In this document: in pieces, positions 33,535 through 41,239 of the stretch
Position numbering within the stretch: position 1 is the stretch's first letter
Layout of the letters: each line of letters starts with the position of its first letter
From: Streptomyces flavofungini
Lineage (GTDB): Bacteria; Actinomycetota; Actinomycetes; Streptomycetales; Streptomycetaceae
Length of the DNA: 64,000 nt
Direction: 5' to 3'
Assembly: GCF_030388665.1 (NCBI RefSeq)
Contig: NZ_CP128846.1
Span: 6,770,501 to 6,834,500 of the forward strand
The notes under the pieces: model-generated
Databases searched by the model: none
Seen by the model: only the letters and a program-made list of their open reading frames with translations
Told to the model about the DNA's origin: nothing
Program-made: the position numbers and the translations under genes

Positions 33535-33600
33535 TCGTTCAGCCGGTCGTTCCGCTCAGCCAGTTGTTCCGCTCAGCCGGTCGAACGCTCAGCCGATCTG
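33535..33600 (-). repeat. Tandem degenerate repeats at the 3' end of the HAD gene
   Basis: GTTCAGCCGGTCGTTCCGC and variants (CTCAGCCAGTTGTTCCG, CTCAGCCGGTCGAACG, CTCAGCCGATCTGC) occur about four times, one of them spanning the stop codon. It looks like tandem duplication of the gene's 3' end. Confidence 0.6.
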
Positions 33601-34743
33601 CTCCGGCGTCACCGTCAGCCACCGCTTGTCCGCCGTCACCGGCTGCCCCAACTCCCGCTGTCGCGCCGCGTTCTTCCGCTTCATCCCGTCCAGCTGCTTC
33701 ATGTAGCTGTCCTTGCGGTTGACCCACACGCGCACGCCCCCGTGCCGCACGTCCGCCGAGTGGAACAGCATCGGGCCGTCGCTCACGGGGGTGTCCCCGG
33801 CGACCAGGACCGGCTTCTTCCACTCGTCGATGTACGTGGAGATGGCGGCGGGCTTGCCCTGGTACCAGGTCAGCGGTGCCCAGAGGTTCGGCGTCAGCTC
33901 GTACTTCGCGAGCCGCGCCCGGTCCTTCGGGCCGAACCGGCCTTCGGCGATCTCCTTGCGGGAACTGGTCACCCGGCCCGTCTTCGGGTCCTTGAGCTGC
34001 AGGCCGACGCCGATGACGTTCTGCGGCTTCACGCCGTACCCGTACTTCGGGTCGGCGAGCACCATCCGCACCAGGTCCTCGCTGGCCGCGCTCACCACGT
34101 ACACCTCGATGCCGTGCGCGCGCAGCGACTTGTACAGCTCCCGCATGCCGGGGGAGAACTCCGGCCGTTCGACCTCGGTCTTCGTGACCTTGCCGTTCTC
34201 GTCGTAGTACGTCGCCGGGATCGGTTTGTCGTACGCGAGGAGGTCGTCCACGTACCCCTTGAGCTTCTTCAGCGTGAAGCCGGAGAAGATCTGTGCCGCC
34301 CACGGGTAGCAGACCTGGTCGTCGACCTCGCAGAGCCGGTTGTAGTAGCTGTACAGGCTCTCCTTGTGCGTGGCCGTGTCCTTGAACGGGATGACCTTCA
34401 GGGACGGGTCCATCGTCGCGCGGCTCAGGACGCCCTTCATCTCCAGGAACGGAAGGAGCGATTCCTCCAGGTCGTGGCGGTACGTCGTGTTGTCCGCGTC
34501 GAAGACCGCGTACGCGCCCTTCCCCCGGTTCTCCGCGATCACCTTGCCGAGCTTCGCCGCCACCGGCTTCGGCCAGTGCGTGAGGTCGGCCGCGGCGGCA
34601 CGGGCGGCCGCGCTCGGCGCTGGGGCGTCCACCGCCTTCGCGTCCGCCGCGCTCGGCCACAGCGCGCCGCCCGCGAACACCGCCGCCGCCAGCGCCCCCG
34701 CCGCCCCGACGACCGCCGGCCTGCCCTTTGTTCGAATTGCCAT
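33589..34743 (-). CDS. Secreted HAD-superfamily phosphatase-like protein
   Basis: A 384-residue protein. A signal peptide (about residues 1-36, KGRPAVVGAAGALAAAVFAGGALWPSAADA) precedes a HAD hydrolase with AVFDADNTTYRHD (motif I, nucleophile Asp), VYVVSAASEDLVR (motif II) and VLVAGDTPVSDGPML (motifs III/IV). The pattern matches secreted haloacid dehalogenase/phosphoserine-phosphatase-like proteins of Streptomyces, whose substrates are unknown. The length is normal and the frame is intact up to the repeated 3' end. Confidence 0.85.
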   Translation of the reverse strand: MAIRTKGRPAVVGAAGALAAAVFAGGALWPSAADAKAVDAPAPSAAARAAAADLTHWPKPVAAKLGKVIAENRGKGAYAVFDADNTTYRHDLEESLLPFLEMKGVLSRATMDPSLKVIPFKDTATHKESLYSYYNRLCEVDDQVCYPWAAQIFSGFTLKKLKGYVDDLLAYDKPIPATYYDENGKVTKTEVERPEFSPGMRELYKSLRAHGIEVYVVSAASEDLVRMVLADPKYGYGVKPQNVIGVGLQLKDPKTGRVTSSRKEIAEGRFGPKDRARLAKYELTPNLWAPLTWYQGKPAAISTYIDEWKKPVLVAGDTPVSDGPMLFHSADVRHGGVRVWVNRKDSYMKQLDGMKRKNAARQRELGQPVTADKRWLTVTPEQIG

Positions 34744-34918
34744 GGTTCCCGTTCCCTGGAAGCGCTGAGCCGACCCGTCCGGAGCGGCGCGCCATGCTAC
34801 GAGGACAAGGTGCCCGATTCCCATGATCGAGGTCACCGTGCGTGCCGGGCATGGGACGGACGGACGCGGGTAGCCGCACCGGACGACAGGCCCGTCCGCG
34901 CCCGCCCACAATGGCTTC

Positions 34919-35830
34919 ATGGGCCCCACGGCTACGGACACCACCGCCCGCGACGGCGACACCGCCTCCCGCGAGTTCGTCCGCGCCGCGCCCCCGCCCG
35001 GCGGCCTGGTCGTGTCCGCCGTGGGCTACCGCACGCAGGGCCGGCGCACCGCTCTGCACCGCGGCCTGCCGTCCCCGTACCTCACGCTGATCTTCTCCCT
35101 CGACGGCCCCGTCATCACCGGCCGCACCCCCGGCCAGGCGACCGGACCCGACGCCGTCCGCACGGACATCGTCGTCGGCGGCCTGCACCAGAGCCCCGCG
35201 TACGTCGTCCAGCCCGAGCACGAGGCCGGCATTCAGCTCGCCGTGCATCCGCTCGCCGCCCGCGCCCTGTTCGGGCTGCCCGCCGCCGAGCTGGCCGGAC
35301 AGCTCGTCACCGACGGCACCGACGTCCTCGGCCGGGTCGCCGCCGACGTCCGGGAACGCCTCTGCGAGCAGGACGCCTGGAGTGACCGGTTCGCCTTCCT
35401 CAACGCCTACTTGGCGCGCCGCGCGGCCGACGCGGAGCGCGCCGGAGGCGTCCGGCCCGAGGTCGGCGAGGCCTGGGCCTGGCTCGCCCGGCACCGCGGC
35501 GCGGGCACCCTGCGCGGTCTGTCCGCGCACGTCGCCCTCAGCGAACGCCGCCTGTCCGCGCTGTTCCGCGCCGAGACCGGCGTCACACCCAAGCAGGCCG
35601 CCCGTCTCATCCGCTTCCAGCACGCGAAGGCGGCCGTCGTCCGCGCGGTCGCCGCGGGCGCGCGCCCCGACCTCGCCCGGATCGCCGCCGACTGCGGGTA
35701 CTACGACCACTCCCACCTCGTACGGGACTTCCAGCAGTACACGGGGGCGAGCCCCAGCGCCTGGATGGCCGAGGAGTGCCGGAATATCCAAGCCGGAGGG
35801 CACGCGGGCGGCGAAGACTGGGACGCATGA
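34919..35830 (+). CDS. AraC-family transcriptional regulator
   Basis: A 303-residue protein. The N-terminal part (about 20-150) is a small effector domain with HRGLPSPYLTLIFSLDGP. The C-terminal AraC/XylS double helix-turn-helix (about 195-290) shows GLSAHVALSERRLSALFRAETGVTPKQAARLIRFQHA and IAADCGYYDHSHLVRDFQQYTGASPSAW. It overlaps the next gene (VOC) by four bases (ATGA), which suggests that it regulates that gene. Confidence 0.92.
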   Translation: MGPTATDTTARDGDTASREFVRAAPPPGGLVVSAVGYRTQGRRTALHRGLPSPYLTLIFSLDGPVITGRTPGQATGPDAVRTDIVVGGLHQSPAYVVQPEHEAGIQLAVHPLAARALFGLPAAELAGQLVTDGTDVLGRVAADVRERLCEQDAWSDRFAFLNAYLARRAADAERAGGVRPEVGEAWAWLARHRGAGTLRGLSAHVALSERRLSALFRAETGVTPKQAARLIRFQHAKAAVVRAVAAGARPDLARIAADCGYYDHSHLVRDFQQYTGASPSAWMAEECRNIQAGGHAGGEDWDA

Positions 35831-36396
35831 ACAGCAACGAAAACCCGCAGAGCGAACAAAGCAGGCAGAGCGCACAGAGCGCACAGAGCGCGCAGACCAC
35901 GGAGACCTTGGAGACCACGGAGGCCACGGAGGCCACGCGAAACAGCCAGGGCGGCCCGACCGGTCCGGTCGCGGCGAACCGTCGCGCGCCCGACGTCTGG
36001 GCCACCTTCCAGGCCGACGACGCACCCGCCCTGATCGACTTCCTCGTCGGTACCGTCGGCTTCCTGCGCACCGCCGTCCACGAGGACGGCGGCCGCGTCG
36101 CCCACGCCCAGCTCGACTGGCCCGAGGGCGGCGGGGTCATGCTCGGCAGCTACGACCCGAAGGCCGCCGAATGGTGTCTGCGGCCCGGCACGTTCGGGGC
36201 GTACGTCGTCACCGACCACGTCGACGACCTCTACCTCCGTCTCACCGCCGCCGGCGTGAAGGTGATCCGCGAGATCGAGGACCAGCCGTACGGCAGCCGC
36301 GAGTTCGCGGTCGCCGACCCCGAGGGCAACAAGTGGGCCTTCGGCACCTACCGCGGTGAGCCCGCCCCGACCAGGGGTGATGCCGCCCCGGAGTGA
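35827..36396 (+). CDS. VOC (glyoxalase/bleomycin-resistance fold) protein with low-complexity N-terminus
   Basis: A 189-residue protein. The first 45 residues are Ser/Gln/Thr/Glu-rich, encoded by short tandem repeats (SAQSAQSAQ, then ETLETTEATEAT), and look disordered. The VOC domain covers about 55-180 with PDVWATFQADDAPALIDFLVGTVGF, a metal-type Glu/His pattern in AHAQLDW and FAVADPEGNKWAFGTYRG. Substrate unknown. It is co-translated with the AraC regulator. Confidence 0.88.
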   Translation: MNSNENPQSEQSRQSAQSAQSAQTTETLETTEATEATRNSQGGPTGPVAANRRAPDVWATFQADDAPALIDFLVGTVGFLRTAVHEDGGRVAHAQLDWPEGGGVMLGSYDPKAAEWCLRPGTFGAYVVTDHVDDLYLRLTAAGVKVIREIEDQPYGSREFAVADPEGNKWAFGTYRGEPAPTRGDAAPE

Positions 36397-36399
36397 TAG

Positions 36400-36600
36400 C
36401 TTGCGGACGCCAGTCGTACCCGCACCTGGGTCGGGGAATCCGGTGGGAATCCGGAACTGACGCGCAGCGGTGAGGGGGACGGGCGGGGCCAGCGGCCACT
36501 GGGAGTCCACGGACCCCGGGAAGGCGGCCCCGCCCGGACGAACCCGAGTCCGAAGACCTGCTGGCACCGCCGTCCGCACGGGCGGCGGAGTTCGCAGACC
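36400..36600 (+). promoter_or_regulatory. Cobalamin (AdoCbl-type) riboswitch
   Basis: The aptamer core is visible: GGGGAATCCGGTGGGAATCC at 36433-36452, then the ACTGACGCGCAGCGGT stretch, GCCACTGG at 36495-36502 and CCGGGAAGGCGG. The 3' box GAGTCCGAAGACCTGC lies at 36546-36561. A hairpin (CCGCCGTCC/GGGCGGCGG) at about 36568-36589 can serve as the expression platform. It controls the ABC uptake operon starting at 36638. Confidence 0.93.
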
Positions 36601-36637
36601 AGGCTCCGCGCATGAGCCCTGAGACTCGGGAAGACGT

Positions 36638-37720
36638 GTGCCTTCGACCCCGCGCCGCCTCGGCGTCCGCCGTACCCTCCGCCCCGCCCGCATACGCACC
36701 CGCTCCGCCGCCCTGAGCGCGGGCCTCGCCCTGGTCCTCGCCGCCACGTCCGCGTGCGGTGGCCCGGCCGCGAAGCCCGAGCGGGAGGCGCGGGCCGGAT
36801 ACCCCCTCACGCTCACCGCCTGCGGCGAGCGGACGAAGGTGACGGCGCCGCCGGAGCGGGCCGTCTCCCTCGACCAGGGCTCCACCGAGATCCTGCTCTC
36901 CCTCGGCCTCGCCGACCGCATGGTGGGCACCGGCACCTGGACGGACCCCGTCCTGAAGCGCCTGGCGAAGGAGAACGCGAAGGTCCCACGGCTCGCCGAC
37001 CGCTACCCGTCGCTGGAGAAGGTCCTCGACAAGGAACCCGACTTCGTCAGCGCGTCGTTCCTCTACACGGTCGGCAAGGGCGGCGTCGCCGACCGGGCCA
37101 AGTTCACCGAACTCGGCGTACCCGTCTACGTCTCGCCGACCGACTGCGCGGGCAAGGACAACACCGGCGACGACGACGGCACCCGCACCAAGACCCTCAC
37201 GATGGACACCGTGTACGGCGAGATCCGCGACCTCGCGCGCGTCTTCGGCGTGGCGGAGCGCGGCGAGAAGCTGATCGCGGACCTCAAGTCCCGGGCCGCG
37301 CGCGCCAAGAGGTCCGTCGACGCCTCCGGCACCACCCTCATGTACTGGTTCGCCAACTCCGAGTCCCCCTACATCGCGGGCTGCTGCGGCGCCCCCGGCA
37401 TCATCACGCGCGCACTCGGCGTGCGGAACGCCTTCGCCGACACCCGCGCGGAATGGCCCCAGATCAACTGGGAGACCATCGCCGACCGCGACCCCGACGT
37501 CCTCGTCATCGGCGACCTCACGCGCAGGTCCCAGTCCGCCGAGAGCGCCCGCCAGAAGATCAAGTTCCTGGAGTCCAACCCGGCCACGAAGAACCTCACG
37601 GCCGTGCGGAAGAAGCGGTACGTCCTCCTCAGCGGCCAGGCCCTGAACCCGGGCATCAGGACCGTCGACGGCATCGAACAAGTGGCGGCGGCGCTGCGCG
37701 AGTTCGGCCTCACGAAGTGA
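36638..37720 (+). CDS. Cobalamin/corrinoid ABC transporter substrate-binding lipoprotein (BtuF/FecB-like)
   Basis: A 360-residue lipoprotein. A lipobox LAATSAC lies at about residues 34-40, then the periplasmic-binding-protein fold of the BtuF/FhuD class: RAVSLDQGSTEILLSLGLADRMVGTGTW, PDFVSASFLYT, TLMYWFANSES, INWETIADRDPDVLVIGD. The GTG start follows GGGAAG. The riboswitch upstream shows that the substrate is cobalamin or a precursor, although FecB-like proteins elsewhere bind iron-siderophores. The stop is overlapped by the permease start (GTGA). Confidence 0.9.
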   Translation: MPSTPRRLGVRRTLRPARIRTRSAALSAGLALVLAATSACGGPAAKPEREARAGYPLTLTACGERTKVTAPPERAVSLDQGSTEILLSLGLADRMVGTGTWTDPVLKRLAKENAKVPRLADRYPSLEKVLDKEPDFVSASFLYTVGKGGVADRAKFTELGVPVYVSPTDCAGKDNTGDDDGTRTKTLTMDTVYGEIRDLARVFGVAERGEKLIADLKSRAARAKRSVDASGTTLMYWFANSESPYIAGCCGAPGIITRALGVRNAFADTRAEWPQINWETIADRDPDVLVIGDLTRRSQSAESARQKIKFLESNPATKNLTAVRKKRYVLLSGQALNPGIRTVDGIEQVAAALREFGLTK

Positions 37721-38769
37721 GGGCCCTCGCGGGCGGGGGCCCGCGTCGGCTGCGTTCGGCGCTGCGCGGCGGACTCCTCGCCCTGGCCGGGCTCGCGGCC
37801 CTCTTCCTCTCCCTCGCCGTGGCCGTCACCATCGGCCCCGCCGACATCTCCGTGCCCGACGTGTGGTCGGCCGTGGCCGCCCACCTCGGCTGGGGCGAGG
37901 CCGAGCTGACGCCGATCCGCGACGGCATCGTGTGGAACCTGCGGATGCCGCGCACGGTCCTCGCGGCGGTGTGCGGCGCGGGCCTCGCCGTGTGCGGGGC
38001 GGTCCTCCAGTCGCTCCTGCGCAACCCGCTCGCCGACCCGTTCGTGCTCGGCGTCTCCTCCGGCGCGTCCACGGGCGCCGTGGCCGTCGTGGTCCTCGGC
38101 GTCGGCGGGGGAGCGCTCACGGTCTCGGCGGGCGCGTTCATCGGCGCCGTCGTGTCCTTCGCCCTGGTCCTGCTGCTCAGCCACACCCTCGGCGACACCA
38201 CGGACCGCGTGGTCCTGTCCGGCGTGGCCGCCATGCAACTGTTCTCCGCGCTCACCTCCTTCGTCGTCCTCACGGCCGCCGACGCCGAGACCACCCGGGG
38301 CGTGCTGTTCTGGCTCCTCGGCTCGCTGAGCGGCGCGTCCTGGACGGACGTGTGGACGTGCGGCGCGGTGCTCGTCGTCACGCTCACCGTGTGCCTGCTG
38401 CAGGCCCGCGCCCTCGACGCGTTCGCCTTCGGCCAGGACGCGGCGGCCACCCTCGGCGTCCACGTGGACCGGGTGCGCGTGCTGCTGCTCTGCACCACGG
38501 CGCTCCTGACGGCGGCCCTGGTCAGCAGCGCCGGGGCGATCGGGTTCGTGGGCCTGGCGCTGCCGCACGCGGCCCGGGCGGTGGTCGGCGCGGGGCACCG
38601 GCGGCTCCTGCCGGTGACGGCGCTCGCGGGCGCGGTGTTCCTGATCTGGGTGGACACCCTCGCCCGCACGGTCCTCGACCCGCAGGAGGTCCCGGTGGGC
38701 GTGGTCACCTCGCTGATCGGCGTACCGGCGTTCGTGGCGGTGCTGTACCGGACGCGGAGGAGCCGATGA
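37717..38769 (+). CDS. FecCD-family ABC transporter permease (BtuC-like)
   Basis: A 350-residue membrane protein with about ten hydrophobic segments. Family motifs are WNLRMPRTVLAAVCGAGLAVCGAVLQSLLRNPLADPFVLGVSSGAS, LSGVAAMQLFSALTSF, and the cytoplasmic coupling loop SAGAIGFVGLALPHAAR. The GTG at 37717 shares bases with the stop of the binding-protein gene, and the stop is shared with the ATPase start, so translation is coupled on both sides. It imports the substrate bound by the lipoprotein. Confidence 0.93.
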   Translation: MRALAGGGPRRLRSALRGGLLALAGLAALFLSLAVAVTIGPADISVPDVWSAVAAHLGWGEAELTPIRDGIVWNLRMPRTVLAAVCGAGLAVCGAVLQSLLRNPLADPFVLGVSSGASTGAVAVVVLGVGGGALTVSAGAFIGAVVSFALVLLLSHTLGDTTDRVVLSGVAAMQLFSALTSFVVLTAADAETTRGVLFWLLGSLSGASWTDVWTCGAVLVVTLTVCLLQARALDAFAFGQDAAATLGVHVDRVRVLLLCTTALLTAALVSSAGAIGFVGLALPHAARAVVGAGHRRLLPVTALAGAVFLIWVDTLARTVLDPQEVPVGVVTSLIGVPAFVAVLYRTRRSR

Positions 38770-39836
38770 CGTACGAGGAGGCGCGGGAGAAGTCGACGTA
38801 CGAGAAGGCGGCGGAGCCGATGCGGCGCGGGAAGCCCGAATCCACCGGCGGATCCGGGCACACGGACGGGAAGTCCGCCCCCACGGACGGAAAGCCCGAG
38901 TCCACGCACGGGAAGCCCGAGTCCACGCACGGAAAGCCCGAGTCCACGCACGGGAAGCCCGAGTCCACCACCGGACTCGCGGCGGACCGGGTCGCCCACC
39001 AGGCCGGGGGCCGTCTCATCGTCGACGGCATCACCCTCGCGCCCCGCCCCGGCAGCACGCTCGGCCTCATCGGCCCGAACGGCTCCGGCAAGTCCACGCT
39101 CCTGCGCCTCCTCGCGGGCGTCCTCGCGCCCGCGGCGGGCGTGGTCACGCTGGACGGCACGCCGCTGCCCCGCCTCGGCCGCAGGGAGACGGCGCGCAGG
39201 CTCGCGGTGGTCGACCAGCACGCCACCACCCAGGTGGAGCTGACCGTACGGGAGGTGGTGGCCCTCGGCCGCATCCCGCACCGCAGGCCCTGGTCGGGCA
39301 CGACACCCGCCGACGACCGCGCCGTCCGCGACGCCCTGGCCCGCACCGCCCTCACCGACCGGGCCGACCAGTCCTGGCATACTCTCTCCGGCGGCGAACG
39401 CCAACGCGCCCACATCGCGCGCGCCCTGGCCCAGGCCCCCCGCGAGCTCCTCCTCGACGAACCCACCAACCACCTGGACATCCAGCACCAGTTGGACCTC
39501 CTGAACCTGATCGCCTCGCTCCCCGTGACGACGGTGATCGCTCTGCACGACCTCAATCTGGCCGCCATGTTCTGCGACGAGATCCTGGTCCTGAAGGAGG
39601 GCAGGGCGTACGCGCACGGCACGCCCACCGAGGTCGTCACCGAGGACCTCATCGCGGAGGTGTACGGGGTGCGGGCGCGGGTGACGCCACCGGCGGACCC
39701 CCTGGACCACGTGTCGGTCCGCTTCCTGAGGACCCCGGCGCGCCGGACGGATCCTTGGACTCACCAGCCTCACCGGACTCACCGCAGAGACTCCTCCGAC
39801 TCACCGGAGATCCGCAGCCCAGGGAGACACCCATGA
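38766..39836 (+). CDS. ABC transporter ATPase (BtuD-like) with repeat-bearing N-terminus
   Basis: A 356-residue ATPase. The domain at about 75-330 has Walker A GPNGSGKST, Q-loop VVDQH, signature LSGGERQRAHIARALA, Walker B LLLDEPTNHLD and the switch His in IALHDLN. Before it lies an unusual extension of about 70 residues with four tandem copies of GKPESTH encoded by near-identical 21-base units, plus two degenerate ones. The C-terminal 30 residues are His/Arg/Pro-rich. The ATG overlaps the permease stop (ATGA). The extension is most likely a recent expansion and may be disordered. Confidence 0.92.
   Translation: MTYEEAREKSTYEKAAEPMRRGKPESTGGSGHTDGKSAPTDGKPESTHGKPESTHGKPESTHGKPESTTGLAADRVAHQAGGRLIVDGITLAPRPGSTLGLIGPNGSGKSTLLRLLAGVLAPAAGVVTLDGTPLPRLGRRETARRLAVVDQHATTQVELTVREVVALGRIPHRRPWSGTTPADDRAVRDALARTALTDRADQSWHTLSGGERQRAHIARALAQAPRELLLDEPTNHLDIQHQLDLLNLIASLPVTTVIALHDLNLAAMFCDEILVLKEGRAYAHGTPTEVVTEDLIAEVYGVRARVTPPADPLDHVSVRFLRTPARRTDPWTHQPHRTHRRDSSDSPEIRSPGRHP
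38889..38972 (+). repeat. Four tandem 21-base coding repeats
   Basis: Units at 38889, 38910, 38931 and 38952 read GG[A/G]AAGCCCGAGTCCACGCAC with the last unit diverging; related partial units lie at about 38829 and 38868. Inside the ATPase gene. Confidence 0.85.
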
Positions 39837-40342
39837 CGCGCCAGAGGACGACTCCGGACGACGACGAGGTCCCCCTCGACGTCCTCACCCACCTGCGCGC
39901 CGTGTGCCTGAACCTCCCCGAGGCGCACGAGGAACCGGCCTGGATCGGCACCCGCTGGCGCATCCGCGCGGCGACCTTCGCGCACGTCTACCTGACCGAC
40001 TTGACCCGCTCGGACTCCCCGTCGGCGCGCGCCATCGCGACCGAGGGCCTCACCACGACCCTCACGTTCCGCGCGCACGGCGAGGAGTTCGAGGCCCTGA
40101 CCAACGCGGGCGCCCCGTTCTTCCGCCTCTCCTGGGGCAGGAACGTCGTGGGCATGCGTCTCGACGAGGCCACCGACTGGGCCGAGGTGGCGGAACTCCT
40201 CACCGAGAGCTACCTCGTACAGGCGCCGAAGCGGCTCGCGGCGCGGGTCGGCGGCCCGCCCGCACACCCGGCGGCCGAGGCCGCGGGGGAAAACGGAGGA
40301 GATCCATCCGATCGGCGGAGGGGGGAACGTTCTTCCAGGTGA
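39833..40342 (+). CDS. MmcQ/YjbR-family protein
   Basis: A 169-residue protein. The YjbR-type fold is indicated by VLTHLRAVCLNLPEAHEEPAWIGTRWRIRAATFAHVY and by APFFRLSWGRNVVGMRLDEATDWAEVAELLTESYLV. Members are called DNA-binding-like on structural grounds, but their function is unknown. Its ATG overlaps the stop of the ATPase gene, so it is the fourth gene of the riboswitch-controlled operon, an unusual partner for a B12 transporter. Confidence 0.85.
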   Translation: MTRQRTTPDDDEVPLDVLTHLRAVCLNLPEAHEEPAWIGTRWRIRAATFAHVYLTDLTRSDSPSARAIATEGLTTTLTFRAHGEEFEALTNAGAPFFRLSWGRNVVGMRLDEATDWAEVAELLTESYLVQAPKRLAARVGGPPAHPAAEAAGENGGDPSDRRRGERSSR

Positions 40343-40458
40343 AAGGGGCGCCATTCGATCATCCGAGGTGTCACGGGGCTGCGATCCTCAGGCCGAAAGC
40401 CGCCCCGGACCGCGCACCGGCCCGGGCCGAACCGACCCCCCTCACCCAGGAGTTCCCC

Positions 40459-40749
40459 GTGTCCGTCCGCCGCCTGGTGACCAGTGCCCTCGCCGCCACC
40501 ACCCTCGCCCTCACGTCCCTGGGCGCGGTGACCGTCACCGCGACCCCCGCGGCCGCAGACCCCTGCGGCTTCTACGAGACCTCGTCCGACGCCTTCTACA
40601 ACCACTGCACGTCGGACGGCTCCCGCGTCGTCATCCACGTCAGGGTCTCCATGGCGCCCGACTACGAGCGCTGTGTCGGCCCCGGCAAGACGTGGCTCGG
40701 CTCGGCGAGCAAGATCCAGGGGGCGCACTACGTCAACCGCACCTGCTGA
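40459..40749 (+). CDS. Small secreted DUF6355-like protein
   Basis: A 96-residue protein. The signal peptide (residues 1-33, ALAATTLALTSLGAVTVTATPAAA) is cut before DPCGFYETSSDAFYNHCTSDGSR. The mature part of about 62 residues has four Cys (PCG, HCT, RCVGPG, RTC), probably two disulfides. It resembles the DUF6355 group that databases label natural-product biosynthesis proteins, without shown function. The GTG at 40459 follows CAGGAG. Confidence 0.75.
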   Translation: MSVRRLVTSALAATTLALTSLGAVTVTATPAAADPCGFYETSSDAFYNHCTSDGSRVVIHVRVSMAPDYERCVGPGKTWLGSASKIQGAHYVNRTC

Positions 40750-40798
40750 CGGCCGGACTTCGGTGAGAGGGTGACGCTGCCGGCGGGCAGCGCCACCA

Positions 40799-40838
40799 GC
40801 GGCCCGGGAACGCGCGCACCAGCGCGCACCCGGGCCGC
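40799..40838. terminator. Terminator after the small secreted gene
   Basis: GCGGCCCGGG-AA-CGCGC pairs with GCGCG-CA-CCCGGGCCGC in a long interrupted stem, 50 bases after the stop codon. Confidence 0.7.
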
Positions 40839-41044
40839 CGCCGTTCCCTCTCCGGGCCGAGCTCTCCGGGCCGAGCTCTCCTGGCCCCTCCCGGCCGACC
40901 CCTGTTGGTCTACGTCAATAAAGCGCAGTGTGTGCCTGCGCGACGTACCGAGTCGCTTCAGGCCCTGCCGGAGAGCCAGTTGATGAGGACGACATCGTCG
41001 GCTGCGACGAGGGCGAGTCCTGGCCGACGGCAGGCGCCCCCCTC
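40839..41044. other. Intergenic region without a clear gene
   Basis: The minus strand contains a short frame ending LVAADDVVLINWLSGRA, which has no start and no ribosome site and may be the end of a lost gene. Nothing else stands out. Confidence 0.35.
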
Positions 41045-41230
41045 CTAGAGGCTGTCCAGGAAGTTGCCGACGGCCTCCACCACGCGGTTCTTGCGGCGGT
41101 GCGCCTTGCTGCAATAGAGCCGCCTGCGCCATCTGCGCGGCTGCGGCACGGGCGTGTTGCACCACGTGCACGGCAACGTCCGCGTTCTCGCTGTCCCCGC
41201 TGTACTCGCTGTTCTTGATCCCCCGTACAT
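41045..41230 (-). CDS. Small putative zinc-finger protein
   Basis: A 61-residue frame with LPCTWCNTPVPQPRRWRRRLYCSKAHRRKNR. The CxxC...CxxxH spacing and the RRRLYCS pattern recall the small FCS/zinc-finger proteins common on Streptomyces accessory DNA. The C-terminus VVEAVGNFLDSL is helical. The ribosome site is weak. It ends close to the unexplained short frame at 40.97 kb and could be part of a decayed gene pair. Confidence 0.45.
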   Translation of the reverse strand: MYGGSRTASTAGTARTRTLPCTWCNTPVPQPRRWRRRLYCSKAHRRKNRVVEAVGNFLDSL

Positions 41231-41239
41231 GCCCGCACT

